A stretch of DNA of 64,000 nt, taken from assembly GCA_022072055.1 (NCBI GenBank), contig JAJVIK010000017.1, positions 62,001-126,000 on the forward strand. Direction: 5' to 3'. A program made the position numbers and the translations under genes. Each line of letters opens with the position of its first letter. Within the stretch, counting starts at the first letter, position 1. Source of the DNA: a bacterium (lineage in GTDB: Bacteria; Hinthialibacterota; Hinthialibacteria; OLB16). Positions 17,480 through 25,751 of the stretch are shown one piece after another. The notes under the pieces were generated by a model. The model did no database searches and was not told the origin of the DNA. It saw nothing but the letters and a program-made list of their open reading frames with translations.

Positions 17480-18124
17480 ATGATCAGAGGGCGCGCTCAT
17501 CGGAGTATCCGCTTCTTGTCCATGATCCTGATCCCGGCCCTCCTGCTCGCGGGCTGTTCCCCCAACGTCGCCTCCCCGGATGAGCAGCCTTCCGCCAAGG
17601 GGGATTCCAAGTCCACGAGCGCGGTTCCCCAAGAGGGATCCTCGTTTGTCAGCGGGGGAGCCAACCCCGGGGACCTGATGGGGGCCGAGAATATCGAACA
17701 GACACTCAATGAAATGCCCCCGGACGAGCGCACCACGGTCATCCTTCGGTTTGTGTCCTTCGCGCTCTTGTATTTCTACACTGTCTACAAGCGTTACCCG
17801 ACCGCGGAGGAGGGGCTTGCCATCCTTCTCAATCCGCCACCCGCGCCGGATGGAACCAAGAAGGAGCCCTTCGCCCGCGACATCTTGCTGCTCGATCAGT
17901 GGGGCCGAAAGGTCCACTATGTTCCCACGCCTTTCCCCAACGGCCTGCCCGGTTTCAAGCTCTCCTCGCTGGGTCCGGATGGGGTGGTGAGCGGAGATGA
18001 CCTCGTGCCGGATGTGGAACAGGTGACCATGGAAACCAGCGCGATTATCGCCCAAGGCGGACTCGACAGTTACAAGGGCGCCGAGGAGGCGGGGGGCGCT
18101 TTGATCAAACCGCCCACCCCCTGA
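17480..18124 (+). CDS. Lipoprotein with a GspG-like C-terminal domain
   Basis: Exported lipoprotein of 214 residues. ATG 17480 follows AAAGGAG. A signal helix ends in the lipobox LLLAGC (Cys26). A low-complexity Ser/Gly linker runs to about 75. Residues about 95-195 follow the layout of the type II secretion major pseudopilin GspG: a helix (FVSFALLYFYTVYK), YPTAEEGLAILLNPPPAP, DQWGRKVHYVPTPFPNGLPGFKLSSLGPDGVVSGDD. The prepilin leader and alpha-1 spine are missing, so it cannot enter a pilus in the normal way. The acyl anchor replaces them. It is separated from the transporter operon by 115 bp. Confidence 0.72.
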   Translation: MIRGRAHRSIRFLSMILIPALLLAGCSPNVASPDEQPSAKGDSKSTSAVPQEGSSFVSGGANPGDLMGAENIEQTLNEMPPDERTTVILRFVSFALLYFYTVYKRYPTAEEGLAILLNPPPAPDGTKKEPFARDILLLDQWGRKVHYVPTPFPNGLPGFKLSSLGPDGVVSGDDLVPDVEQVTMETSAIIAQGGLDSYKGAEEAGGALIKPPTP

Positions 18125-18141
18125 GCGGCGCGTCGGAGCCC

Positions 18142-18528
18142 ATGCGCTTCTCCGACCTTCTCCCCGGTTTCACCCCGAAAGTGGTGGGTCGAGTCATTGA
18201 GGCCGAGTGGGATGCGGCCGAGGGAGGGATTCGTTTCATCATTCGATTTGACCCCTCGGGCCGACTCTTGCACGGAGTCTGTCGCGCGGGAAGCGATCCG
18301 CGCACCGGGAGCTTCCTCTCCGAATCCGAGCTGCGCTCCAAACTCCCCCGGTTCCGGGACCTTGTCCTCCATGAACACCCTACGGGGGGTGACCCGAACA
18401 CCCTCTCCACCGAGGAGTTTCGGAAGCTTTCCATCGAATTCTCCCTCTCCACCTTCTCGCTCGGTTACCGCCCCACGCAGCCCCCGGTGAGTGTCAACTC
18501 GCTGCTGTCGCGAGCCCTACGGGATTGA
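18142..18528 (+). CDS. Hypothetical protein, 128 aa
   Basis: I do not recognise this small soluble protein. It has no signal or membrane helix. N-terminal strands (VVGRVIEAEWDAAEGGIRFIIRFDPSGRLLHGV) suggest a small beta sheet, and the C-terminus is Ser/Leu-rich. It sits 17 bp after the lipoprotein and its end overlaps the flippase start, so it is probably co-transcribed with both. Confidence 0.6.
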   Translation: MRFSDLLPGFTPKVVGRVIEAEWDAAEGGIRFIIRFDPSGRLLHGVCRAGSDPRTGSFLSESELRSKLPRFRDLVLHEHPTGGDPNTLSTEEFRKLSIEFSLSTFSLGYRPTQPPVSVNSLLSRALRD

Positions 18529-20054
18529 GTGCCTCGACCGTGCAGCCGATGTCCGAATCCACCGCTTCGACAGATTCGTCGCTGGGGCGGGTGGCCCGAG
18601 GCGCGGCGACCCTCACCCTGTTCCAATTCGCGAGCAAGGCGCTGCTGGCGGTCTTTTTCATCCTGATAGGCAACCGGGCCCTGTTTGAGGAGCGCGCCTA
18701 TGGCGCTCTCGAAGCCCTGTTCGCGCTCGTGAATGTGTTCCTGCTGTTCGCGGACCTGGGTCTTGAAACCCACACGATCCGGAAGCTGTCGCGGGACCCT
18801 GACACGGCCTCACAGTGGCTGCCGCGCGAGGCGGCTGTCAAGGTCGCCCTCACTCTGGCGGCGTGCGCGTTGCTGTTGATCTGGCAGGGACTTCTCGGCG
18901 AGCGAGCGTGGACCGTGATGCTCGGCTCCGCCGTGCTGCTCTCGTCGCTTTCCGCGCAGTCTTACCTGCGTGGGATCGCGCGGGCGCGCCATCGAATGGA
19001 AGTCGAGGGGTTGATGGGGGTGGTGGAGAAGGCCGCAACACTTGGCCTTGGCGTGGCCGCGCTTTTCCTCGGAGGGGCGCTCGCGGGGGTCCTGGGGGCC
19101 TTTGCCGCCGGGAGCGCATTGGGCGCGGCCTATGCGCTTGCCGCCGTGAGAAAGACCGAGCCCGCGCTCCGTGTGGGGCTACCGCCGCGAGAAACGCCTT
19201 CGTGGGCGGTTCTCCGCGCGGCCCTTCCCTTCGCCCTGAACGCGGTCTGTGTTTCGCTGGCGTTCAACCTGGATCGGATCATGCTTTCCTTTTGGAGCGA
19301 GACCTGGGTGGCGAGCTACTCGCGCGGCCTGCGCCTGGTGCTCGCTGCGCTCCTCTTCCCGCAGATGGTGAGCATCGCGCTCTACCCGATCCTTTGCAGG
19401 CTGCGAGACCATCGCGAGGAGCGTCTCCATGTCTCCAGGCGTTCCCTGCAGGCCCTCATGCTGATCGCGTTGCCGATTGTGACCGGCGGGATGGCGCTCG
19501 CGGGACCGTTGATGGACTTTCTGTTCGGAGCCAACCTCGCGCCGCCGGGTCCCTTGACCCTGGATTCTCTTCTTGGAGGGGATTCCCGCGCGGGGAACCT
19601 CGCCGAAAGCGCGAGCCTTCGTCTGTTGCTTCTGGGATTGCCGTTCATTTGTGGAAACTATCTGTTTGGAACCGCGTTGAACGCCCTGGACCGCGAACAC
19701 TGGAACCTCCGCTCGGGAGTGGTTTTTCTGGTCGTGTCCATTGCCCTGAATCTGGCGTTCATTCCCCCGTTCGGACCGGCCGGCGCCGCGTTGGCCACCA
19801 CTCTCTCGCAGGGGGTCTACTGCGCCCTGCTGTATATTCACTTGCGGCGTGTGGACTCCGGCTGGATCCGAGAAAACCGCATGGGGATGATTCTCGCGCT
19901 GTCCGTGTTGATGGCGGTCCTACTCGCGCCGCTTGGGATGGCGCCGGTGCTTGCGCGGGCGCTTATCGGCGCGTTGATTTACACGGGACTTTTGTGGGCC
20001 TTTGGGTTCCGGGGAGCGCTGCTCGCCCTTTGGAGCCGTCGGCTAATGTCTTAG
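18525..20054 (+). CDS. Oligosaccharide flippase family membrane protein (Wzx/MOP-like)
   Basis: Polytopic inner-membrane protein of 509 residues with 12-14 hydrophobic segments. It matches the layout of polysaccharide transporters of the MATE/MOP superfamily, which flip lipid-linked sugars. The N-terminal helix TLFQFASKALLAVFFILIGNRAL and the LRAALPFALNAVCVSLAFNLDRIMLSF segment at about 230-260 are typical. The first codon is uncertain: TTG 18525 overlaps the previous gene, while ATG 18549 in the same frame is eight codons in; neither has a clear ribosome site. It ends 6 bp before the convergent ferredoxin gene. No glycosyltransferase is directly adjacent. Confidence 0.85.
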   Translation: MSASTVQPMSESTASTDSSLGRVARGAATLTLFQFASKALLAVFFILIGNRALFEERAYGALEALFALVNVFLLFADLGLETHTIRKLSRDPDTASQWLPREAAVKVALTLAACALLLIWQGLLGERAWTVMLGSAVLLSSLSAQSYLRGIARARHRMEVEGLMGVVEKAATLGLGVAALFLGGALAGVLGAFAAGSALGAAYALAAVRKTEPALRVGLPPRETPSWAVLRAALPFALNAVCVSLAFNLDRIMLSFWSETWVASYSRGLRLVLAALLFPQMVSIALYPILCRLRDHREERLHVSRRSLQALMLIALPIVTGGMALAGPLMDFLFGANLAPPGPLTLDSLLGGDSRAGNLAESASLRLLLLGLPFICGNYLFGTALNALDREHWNLRSGVVFLVVSIALNLAFIPPFGPAGAALATTLSQGVYCALLYIHLRRVDSGWIRENRMGMILALSVLMAVLLAPLGMAPVLARALIGALIYTGLLWAFGFRGALLALWSRRLMS

Positions 20055-20060
20055 ATGAAG

Positions 20061-20459
20061 CTAATCGGGGGCGGGGATGAATTCGAGGGGGTGAACCTCG
20101 ATGAGGTTTTCCTCCACCACGCGCCCGCCGATGAGATGCTCTTGGATGATGCGTTCCAACACCTCCGGGGTGCACCCGCGGTACCAGGTCCCCTCGGGAT
20201 AGACCACCGCAATCGGTCCCCCCTCACAAATCCGCAAACAGTTGGCCTTGCTTCGCAGAATCCCGCCCTGTTCGGAAAGACCAAGCTCCTTGAGACGCTT
20301 CTTGAGGTGCTCCCATGCGAGCAGCGACTCTTCTTTCCCCGAGCACTTGGGGTTGGTCTGTTCACAGCAGAGGAAGATGTGGCGCCGGGCTTGAGGGACA
20401 CCGATGGAATCGGCGATCCGCCGGAGTCTCTCGGTTTCCGTGGAAGGCGGCGCGGTCAT
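20061..20459 (-). CDS. (2Fe-2S) thioredoxin-like ferredoxin
   Basis: Soluble electron carrier of 132 residues. ATG 20459 is set by the ATGA overlap with the DM13 gene upstream. Four cysteines in the family pattern bind the cluster: [15 protein letters not shown] near residues 29-39, and [10 protein letters not shown] near 80-84, followed by [11 protein letters not shown]. This is the fold of Aquifex 2Fe-2S ferredoxin and the NuoE C-terminal domain. The C-terminal [20 protein letters not shown] is characteristic of stand-alone members. Its translational coupling to a DM13 protein is unusual and may hint at a shared redox role. Confidence 0.88.
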   Translation of the reverse strand: MTAPPSTETERLRRIADSIGVPQARRHIFLCCEQTNPKCSGKEESLLAWEHLKKRLKELGLSEQGGILRSKANCLRICEGGPIAVVYPEGTWYRGCTPEVLERIIQEHLIGGRVVEENLIEVHPLEFIPAPD

Positions 20460-21094
20460 GGGACCTTTGGGGGAATCGGCCTGGCCTTGGCTGGCTGGAA
20501 CCGTCCGGAGGCGAAGTCCACGCTGAACGCGGCGCACCAGATTGAGACATGGGTGAAATCCTGAAAGGCGACCCCTTCCGGGAGGTGGATGTCGAGAGTG
20601 GCGTTGCTAAACGGTTCGCCGGGGTTGTTGGAGAACTGGTGGATGGAGGTTCCGGCGTCTCCCTCCGCCCCGGTGAAGCCTCCGGGACCGGCGGCGTGGA
20701 TCAGATAGACATGCACATCCGGGCCGTTGTTCTTGTAAGAGAAATTCCGGAGTTGGAGGGTGTCGGTTGCGGTGATGACCGCGGTGCCGGTGGCGCCGTA
20801 GGTCTGGAACCTTGCCGGGAGCGCGACCAAATCCGCCGACCATCCGACTTGCGGACCGGGCGGTTGGGTCGGTGTGGCGGTTGGAGTGGGTGGCGGCGGG
20901 GTTTCGGTGGGGCTGGCGGTGAAAGTGGGGATCGGAGTCGGCCCTTGGGATTGATCCCACTGGCGCATGAACAGATAGAGGTCGTCCCTGTCGATATCTC
21001 CATCGCCATCCAAGTCCGCGCTCCCCTCGGCGTGGCACGGGGCGCTTGAAAGGAGCACGGTGAGGAGAAACACGGCGAGTGGGCTGGCGCGCAT
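20456..21094 (-). CDS. Secreted DM13-domain protein with an EF-hand-like loop
   Basis: Exported protein of 212 residues starting at ATG 21094, with a signal peptide ending about APCHA. A single canonical 12-residue calcium loop follows ([12 protein letters not shown], about 28-39), like half of a dockerin. A Pro/Thr linker covers about 48-78. The rest is a DM13 domain (about 90-205): [29 protein letters not shown] and the signature [15 protein letters not shown] with the conserved Cys. DM13 has been proposed to act in redox reactions. The gene runs into the 2Fe-2S ferredoxin gene with a 4-bp overlap. Confidence 0.8.
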   Translation of the reverse strand: MRASPLAVFLLTVLLSSAPCHAEGSADLDGDGDIDRDDLYLFMRQWDQSQGPTPIPTFTASPTETPPPPTPTATPTQPPGPQVGWSADLVALPARFQTYGATGTAVITATDTLQLRNFSYKNNGPDVHVYLIHAAGPGGFTGAEGDAGTSIHQFSNNPGEPFSNATLDIHLPEGVAFQDFTHVSIWCAAFSVDFASGRFQPAKARPIPPKVP

Positions 21095-21152
21095 GACCTT
21101 CAGCCTAAGGCAAGGGGGGCGAGGAATCAATTCCACGATGTACATGACAAGG

Positions 21153-21222
21153 TGGAGGATTGAACCTCCATGCAGATGGTCAACGGGACCGTGCTCGCCC
21201 ATGAGTTGCATTCATGGTCCCG
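21153..21222. other. Two hairpins in the gap before the DM13 gene
   Basis: The 220-bp gap 21095-21314 holds two inverted repeats. One is TGGAGG-ATTGAA-CCTCCA (21153-21170). The other has 7-bp arms CGGGACC (21184-21190) and GGTCCCG (21216-21222), with a smaller repeat inside. No promoter is obvious. They may be leader structures of the DM13 transcript or end signals of the antitoxin transcript. A 24-codon reading frame (21240-21314, minus) begins directly after the antitoxin stop. Confidence 0.4.
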
Positions 21223-21314
21223 CTGGCGCGAGAAGGGATTCACGCGCCGGTGGTGTGGGCAATCGGGACCCCCAGCGGCCGGATCGCAACGGGGGTCTTT
21301 GGGGGGGCGGACAT

Positions 21315-21602
21315 CTACGGACCCATGACCTTGCGATAGCGGCGCACGGCGGCGCGCAGACGCGGTCCGGGTTTGGGTGGGTTGAGCAACGCCTTTACAA
21401 AACCCTCCTGCTCCCCAGCGGCGAGGGTGATGATCTGGTGCTGCTCCACCACACGGGTTGCGGCATCGGAAGCGGCCTGGACGATGAAGTCGGAAAGAGT
21501 TCTCCCTTGCAGGTCCGCGGCGTGTTTGAAAAGGGCTTTCTGAGAGCGGGTGGTGCGGGCTTCGAGGCGCTCGGATCGTTCCCGGCTACTTGTCGTCGGC
21601 AT
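21315..21602 (-). CDS. TacA-like (DUF1778) antitoxin without a visible toxin
   Basis: Protein of 95 residues in the DUF1778 family, the antitoxin of GNAT-toxin (TacT-type) modules. The N-terminal RERSERLEARTTRSQKALFKHAADLQGRTLSDFIVQAA is the ribbon-helix-helix DNA-binding part; the tail EQEGFVKALLNPPKP is the conserved toxin-wrapping motif. An AGGGAG ribosome site precedes ATG 21602. Normally an acetyltransferase toxin follows directly, but here only a 24-codon frame follows before the DM13 gene, so the antitoxin is orphaned or its toxin was lost. Confidence 0.85.
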   Translation of the reverse strand: MPTTSSRERSERLEARTTRSQKALFKHAADLQGRTLSDFIVQAASDAATRVVEQHQIITLAAGEQEGFVKALLNPPKPGPRLRAAVRRYRKVMGP

Positions 21603-21635
21603 GAGGCGAAATCTCCCTGCTGAGTGTTCGCCTCA

Positions 21636-21668
21636 CTTGTAGGGCATATTGCCGGTGATTTCAATCAC
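21636..21668 (-). promoter_or_regulatory. Promoter and palindromic operator of the TacA-like gene
   Basis: On the minus strand TTGAAA (21664-21659), 17-bp spacer, TACAAG (21641-21636). The palindrome GTGATT-TC-AATCAC (21655-21668) covers the -35 box, where an antitoxin dimer would block RNA polymerase. This fits autorepression by the ribbon-helix-helix antitoxin. Confidence 0.55.
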
Positions 21669-21746
21669 ATATTCAATCGGCCCTTCTTTTTCGCACCGGG
21701 AAGGGGAATACTCCCGCTCTATCCGGGACTCGCTGAAAGGAGAAAC

Positions 21747-22646
21747 ATGATGGGGGTGGGCATGGCGCGACGCAGCTGGCTGAAAGGGGCCGCGCTGGCG
21801 GGCATTGGAATGATCGGAGGGGCCGCGGCCATGGAACCGGTGAAACGGACCGGAGGCAAGCAGATCAAACTCAGCCTCGCGGCTTATTCGTTTCGAGATG
21901 AACTCAAGGCCACTCCCCCCACCATGACTCTCCTTGAGGGCTTCGTGGACTTCGCCGCCGAACAGGGGATCGAGGCCATCGAGCCGACCTCCTATTACTT
22001 CCCCGAACCGGTGACCCCGGAGTATCTGCTGGCCCTCAAGCGGCGCGCCTTTCTGCATGGGCTCGATATCTCCGGAACCGCCATTGGGAATGTTTTCACC
22101 CACCCGCGCGGTCCGGCGCGTGAGGCCGAATTGGCCAAGGCCCGTCAGTGGATCGATTACGCCGCCCTGCTCACCGCCCCCTCGATCCGTGTCTTCGCCG
22201 GGAAGATTCAAGAGGGGAGCACCCTGGAGGAAGCCCGCAAGAATTGCATCGAATGCCTGGAAGAGGCCTGCGATTACGCCGGATCCAAGGGGGTGTTCCT
22301 CGCCCTGGAAAACCACGGCGGGATTGTGGACACCGCCGACAACATGATGCCGATTGTGAAGGCGGTGAAATCGGATTGGTTTGGGGTCAACCTCGACACC
22401 GGCAACTTCACCTCCGAGGACCCCTACGCGGACCTGGAAAAGATGGCCCCGTATTCGGTCACGGTGCAACTCAAGGTGGAGATCAATCCGGGCGGCAAGG
22501 GAAAGGTTCCGGCGGACATCCCGCGCGTGATGGAGATCATCAAAAGGTCAGGCTATCGGGGTTATGTGGCCCTTGAGTATGAGGCCAAGGAGAACCCCCG
22601 CGAGGCGGTCCCGAAATACTTGGAGATCATGAAGGGGTTGGTTTAG
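21747..22646 (+). CDS. Sugar phosphate isomerase/epimerase-like TIM barrel, Tat-type leader
   Basis: Protein of 299 residues of the xylose-isomerase-like AP endonuclease 2 superfamily. ATG 21747 follows AAAGGAG. The N-terminus has a twin-arginine-like leader (ARRSWLKGAALAGIGMIGG). The barrel begins at about 35 (LSLAAYSFRDEL), with EGFVDFAAEQGIEAIEPTSYY, FLALENHGGIVDTADN, FGVNLDTGNF and YVALEYEA carrying the Glu, His and Asp metal ligands of the fold. Such exported isomerases are common in Planctomycetes-like genomes and probably act on unusual sugars. Its last 4 bp overlap the convergent dehydrogenase gene. Confidence 0.85.
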   Translation: MMGVGMARRSWLKGAALAGIGMIGGAAAMEPVKRTGGKQIKLSLAAYSFRDELKATPPTMTLLEGFVDFAAEQGIEAIEPTSYYFPEPVTPEYLLALKRRAFLHGLDISGTAIGNVFTHPRGPAREAELAKARQWIDYAALLTAPSIRVFAGKIQEGSTLEEARKNCIECLEEACDYAGSKGVFLALENHGGIVDTADNMMPIVKAVKSDWFGVNLDTGNFTSEDPYADLEKMAPYSVTVQLKVEINPGGKGKVPADIPRVMEIIKRSGYRGYVALEYEAKENPREAVPKYLEIMKGLV

Positions 22647-23938
22647 ACCCCGGATTCCCCAAGCACCTCTTCCGCCGAGTATGGCAGGACCCCGAGTTCG
22701 TAGGCGAGATCGAGGACTGTGTAGCGACTGCGGATGTCGCGGGCATTGAGGAGAGTCTGTCTCGCCTCCTCGCGCGAGACCCCGAGCTCGGCCAGGGTGT
22801 GCGGCGCGCCCGCCTCGAGCAGCGGCTTGCGCAGCCGGTCGGGGCTGGGGATCCCGAAGGAAACCAACCTCTCGCGGATACCCGCCCATTCCCTTCTTAA
22901 GAACTCCAGGCGTTTTGCGGCGAGCCTGTGTTTCTGTTCCGCCTCCGGGAGGACTGTCGCGGCTAGCGGCCCATGCTCGGCGCCGATCCGCTCCGCCTCC
23001 GCTTCCCACAGCCGCGGCGGAACGAATTCAGGAGACCGGATCGAAAGCACCCGCTGATACAGCGCCGAGGTGATCAAAGTGGCGACCCCCACCTGCGCGC
23101 CATGCAGGCGCAGCGGTCTTCCCGCCGCGAGCGCTTGCATGTCCCAGAGATGGCTAATCAGGTGCTCCCCTCCGCTTGCGGGGCCGCTGCTCCCGGCCAC
23201 CACCATCGAAACTCCGCTGAGGACCACCGCGCGCGCGAGGGTCTCCAGCGCCGAGGGGGACCGCGCGGGAATCCCCGCCGCCTCCGCCAGGATCGAGTCG
23301 ATCGCCTCGCTCACAATCCTTCCGGGGAGCTCGGAATAAGCCGCGCCCTCCACCTGGTGGCTGAGCCACCAATCGGCCAGACTCACCGGCTTGCTCAGAA
23401 GGTCCCCGAGTCCCGCCTGGGTCAGTTCCAGCGGCGCCGCACAAAGGATTTCGGTGTCGAGGAGGATCGCGCGCGGGGGAGTGGCGGCAAGGGTGGTCTT
23501 GAGGCCATTGCTGGTGACCGCCACGATCCCGCTGGCATAACCGTTCATGCTGGCGGCGGTCCCGAGCGCGAGGTAGGGAACCCCAAGCCGAGTGGCGGCG
23601 GCCTTGGCGATGTCGTTGATGGTGCCGCTTCCCACGGCGAGGATGCCACCGATCCCCCGGCCCTCGGTCATCACCTCGGCAATGGTCGGATCATCGGTGT
23701 GGGCATGGCCGGAGAGGACCATCTCGCGCCACTGTCCTGAAAAAGCTCGGCTGAACTTCTCCATCGGACCGAGCGCGGCCTTGCGGGTGTTTTCATCCGA
23801 GAGGACCAGCAGCGGCGGATTCAGGTAGCGCGACGCGACCTCACCAAGCCTGTCTCCCGCGCCGGGATGGATAAACACTTCCTCCGGCAGCGAGAACCCC
23901 GGCGGGATGGGCGCAACGCAAAGGTCCTGTAAACGCAT
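22643..23938 (-). CDS. sn-Glycerol-1-phosphate dehydrogenase homologue (AraM/EgsA family)
   Basis: NAD(P)- and metal-dependent dehydrogenase of 431 residues that in its family reduces dihydroxyacetone phosphate to sn-glycerol-1-phosphate, the archaeal-type lipid backbone. Visible signatures are GGILAVGSGTINDIAK (nucleotide binding), PYLALGTAASMNGYAS, SKPVSLADWWLS with the metal Asp, GGEHLISHLWDM and LHGAQVGVAT with metal histidines. Bacterial members include Bacillus AraM, which makes heptaprenylglyceryl phosphate precursors. The 80-residue C-terminal extension is also usual. It ends a minus-strand run from the amidase gene onward. Confidence 0.87.
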   Translation of the reverse strand: MRLQDLCVAPIPPGFSLPEEVFIHPGAGDRLGEVASRYLNPPLLVLSDENTRKAALGPMEKFSRAFSGQWREMVLSGHAHTDDPTIAEVMTEGRGIGGILAVGSGTINDIAKAAATRLGVPYLALGTAASMNGYASGIVAVTSNGLKTTLAATPPRAILLDTEILCAAPLELTQAGLGDLLSKPVSLADWWLSHQVEGAAYSELPGRIVSEAIDSILAEAAGIPARSPSALETLARAVVLSGVSMVVAGSSGPASGGEHLISHLWDMQALAAGRPLRLHGAQVGVATLITSALYQRVLSIRSPEFVPPRLWEAEAERIGAEHGPLAATVLPEAEQKHRLAAKRLEFLRREWAGIRERLVSFGIPSPDRLRKPLLEAGAPHTLAELGVSREEARQTLLNARDIRSRYTVLDLAYELGVLPYSAEEVLGESGV

Positions 23939-23961
23939 GATGGGGAAGGTCCTCCCGGTTC

Positions 23962-24876
23962 CTAGGATTCGCGCCTTCTATAGAAGGTCCAGCGAAAAAG
24001 CGAAAGCCCTCCCCAAATCAGGAGCGCGGCGAAGTTGGCCAAACGAAGCAGTCCCGCCGCCGCGAGACTCACCGGGAAGGAATGCCCCACACCACTCCCC
24101 GCCGCGGCCAGGACCCCTTCCACCACCCCGAGGTTTCCGGGGGTGAGGGTTACCAGGATGGTCAACACCCGCATCGAGTTCATCAGGAACACGGTCTCGA
24201 AGGGCACGGGATGCCCCAGCGCGCGGTAGGCCACCCAAAGCTCCGAGGTCAGGATCAGGCTATTGAAAAACAGGAACATCGCGATCAGCCCGAGCGACCG
24301 TGGGGCCCGCCGGAGCCCGCGAAACCCGAAGAACACGCGCTCCAGCGGGGTTGTGGCCTCGCCCTCCCCCTTTCCTCTCGCAAGGATCAAGACAAGCGCC
24401 CCCCCGAGCGCCGCGAGCGCGAGGACCCCCAGCATCGAAACGGGAGCCTGCTGACCGGTGACCGCCAGGCAGATCAATCCCGCGCTCCCCAAGATCACCA
24501 GGTTCATCAGCACCGCCACCGCCGAGATCGCGGCGAAGGTGACCATCGGGAAAGCGTGAACATCCCGAAGATAGTAAGCACGAACCGCCAGGCCTGCCTG
24601 AAGCGGCGCGACATAGTTCACCAACCCCGAAGCGGCGGTGAGGGCAAAGGCGTTCGCCAAGGGCAGCCTGGTTCCGCACGCATTCAAGAGCAACCGCAAG
24701 ATGATCGCGTTTGAGAGAATGAACAGGGTCTCCCCGATCCAAATCACCCCGACATGGACCGGGGAAACTTGAGCGAGTCGCGGGAAATCTTCCCGATGCT
24801 CCCAAGCATACCGGCCGAGGAGAGCGATCAGGACTAGGAGGAGCAGCCATCTCGCGGGGGCGGGGAATCCGCGCAT
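23962..24876 (-). CDS. Lysylphosphatidylglycerol synthase TM-like (flippase-like) membrane protein
   Basis: Polytopic membrane protein of 304 residues with about eight hydrophobic helices. It matches the membrane domain of MprF-type proteins (UPF0104/AglD-like): LSNAIILRLLLNACG, ANAFALTAASGLVNYVAPLQAGLAVRAYYLRD and, near the end, TLTPGNLGVVEGVLAAAGS. The soluble aminoacyl-transferase domain of full MprF is absent. Stand-alone members are thought to move lipids or lipid-linked sugars. It sits between murI and the glycerol-1-phosphate dehydrogenase gene, with short spacers, so an envelope lipid role is reasonable. Confidence 0.85.
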   Translation of the reverse strand: MRGFPAPARWLLLLVLIALLGRYAWEHREDFPRLAQVSPVHVGVIWIGETLFILSNAIILRLLLNACGTRLPLANAFALTAASGLVNYVAPLQAGLAVRAYYLRDVHAFPMVTFAAISAVAVLMNLVILGSAGLICLAVTGQQAPVSMLGVLALAALGGALVLILARGKGEGEATTPLERVFFGFRGLRRAPRSLGLIAMFLFFNSLILTSELWVAYRALGHPVPFETVFLMNSMRVLTILVTLTPGNLGVVEGVLAAAGSGVGHSFPVSLAAAGLLRLANFAALLIWGGLSLFRWTFYRRRES

Positions 24877-24887
24877 CGTTACGGCGC

Positions 24888-25751
24888 TCAGCCGCGAAGG
24901 ACCGGCTCATCGACCTCATCGGGTCGAGCGGTGCCGATCCAGCGCGGGTCGCCCGGCATGAGCCGCTGGAAAAAACGTTCGAGTCCCCCCGGATCATCTG
25001 AAACGAAGTAGCGGAAGGAGGCGGACTCGCCCTCGGGCGCGGCCAGGTCGAGTTCCGAGAGCCGGCGCGCCGCACGCTCGGCGGTCGCCTCCGCGCTGTC
25101 CACCACGGTCACCTTGTTTCCGACAGTGGCTTGGATGGCATCGCGGAGGAGCGGGTAGTGGGTGCAGCCCAGGATCAGGGTGTCGATGTCCTGCTCCAGC
25201 AAGGGCTTCAAGTAATCCTCGGCGATCAGGCGGGTGGCGGGGTGATTTTCAAGACGCTCCTCGGCGAGGGGGACAAACAGCGGGCAGGCGGTGCTGTAAA
25301 CCTTGGAGTCGGGGAGACGCTCGCGAAGAAAACGCTCGTAGGCCCCGCTGTGGATGGTGGCCTGGGTCCCGATCACTCCAATTCGACGATTGCGGGTCGC
25401 GGCAGCCGCCGCCTCGACTCCCGGCTCGATCACACCCAGCACCGGTCCCTCAAACTCCATCTGAACACAATCCAAAGAGGTCGCGCTGCAGGTGTTGCAG
25501 GCCGCCACGATCATCTTGACCCCTTGGCGGGTGAGGAAGCGTGTGATTTCGCGGGTGAACCTGCGGATGGTCTCGGGTGACTTCGGTCCATAGGGAACGC
25601 GCGCGGTGTCTCCGAAATACAGGATCGACTCACTCGGGAGCCTTCGCCGCAAGGCGCGCACCACGGTCAGCCCGCCCAGACCGGAATCGAAGACCCCCAG
25701 CGGGCGACAGGGATCGAGTGGAACAAGCGGGGAGCTCCGAGAGGCGCTCAC
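24888..25751 (-). CDS. murI: Glutamate racemase
   Basis: Cytosolic enzyme that makes D-glutamate for peptidoglycan; 287 residues from GTG 25751. That start overlaps the GerMN gene stop as GTGA; an upstream ATG at 25784 is in frame but would overlap further. Catalytic cysteines are present in ACNTCSA and LGCTHYPLL. The conserved N-terminal GVFDSGLGGLTVVRAL, YFGDTARVPYGPKS and IGVIGTQATIHSGAY are all intact. It is embedded with a GerMN protein and an amidase-like protein, a cell-wall context. Confidence 0.93.
   Translation of the reverse strand: MSASRSSPLVPLDPCRPLGVFDSGLGGLTVVRALRRRLPSESILYFGDTARVPYGPKSPETIRRFTREITRFLTRQGVKMIVAACNTCSATSLDCVQMEFEGPVLGVIEPGVEAAAAATRNRRIGVIGTQATIHSGAYERFLRERLPDSKVYSTACPLFVPLAEERLENHPATRLIAEDYLKPLLEQDIDTLILGCTHYPLLRDAIQATVGNKVTVVDSAEATAERAARRLSELDLAAPEGESASFRYFVSDDPGGLERFFQRLMPGDPRWIGTARPDEVDEPVLRG

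Noticed and set aside
21153-21171. tRNA-like T arm on the minus strand (GGAGGTTCAATCCTCC)
   Set aside because: The loop is one base short of a T loop and no acceptor, D or anticodon stems can be built around it.
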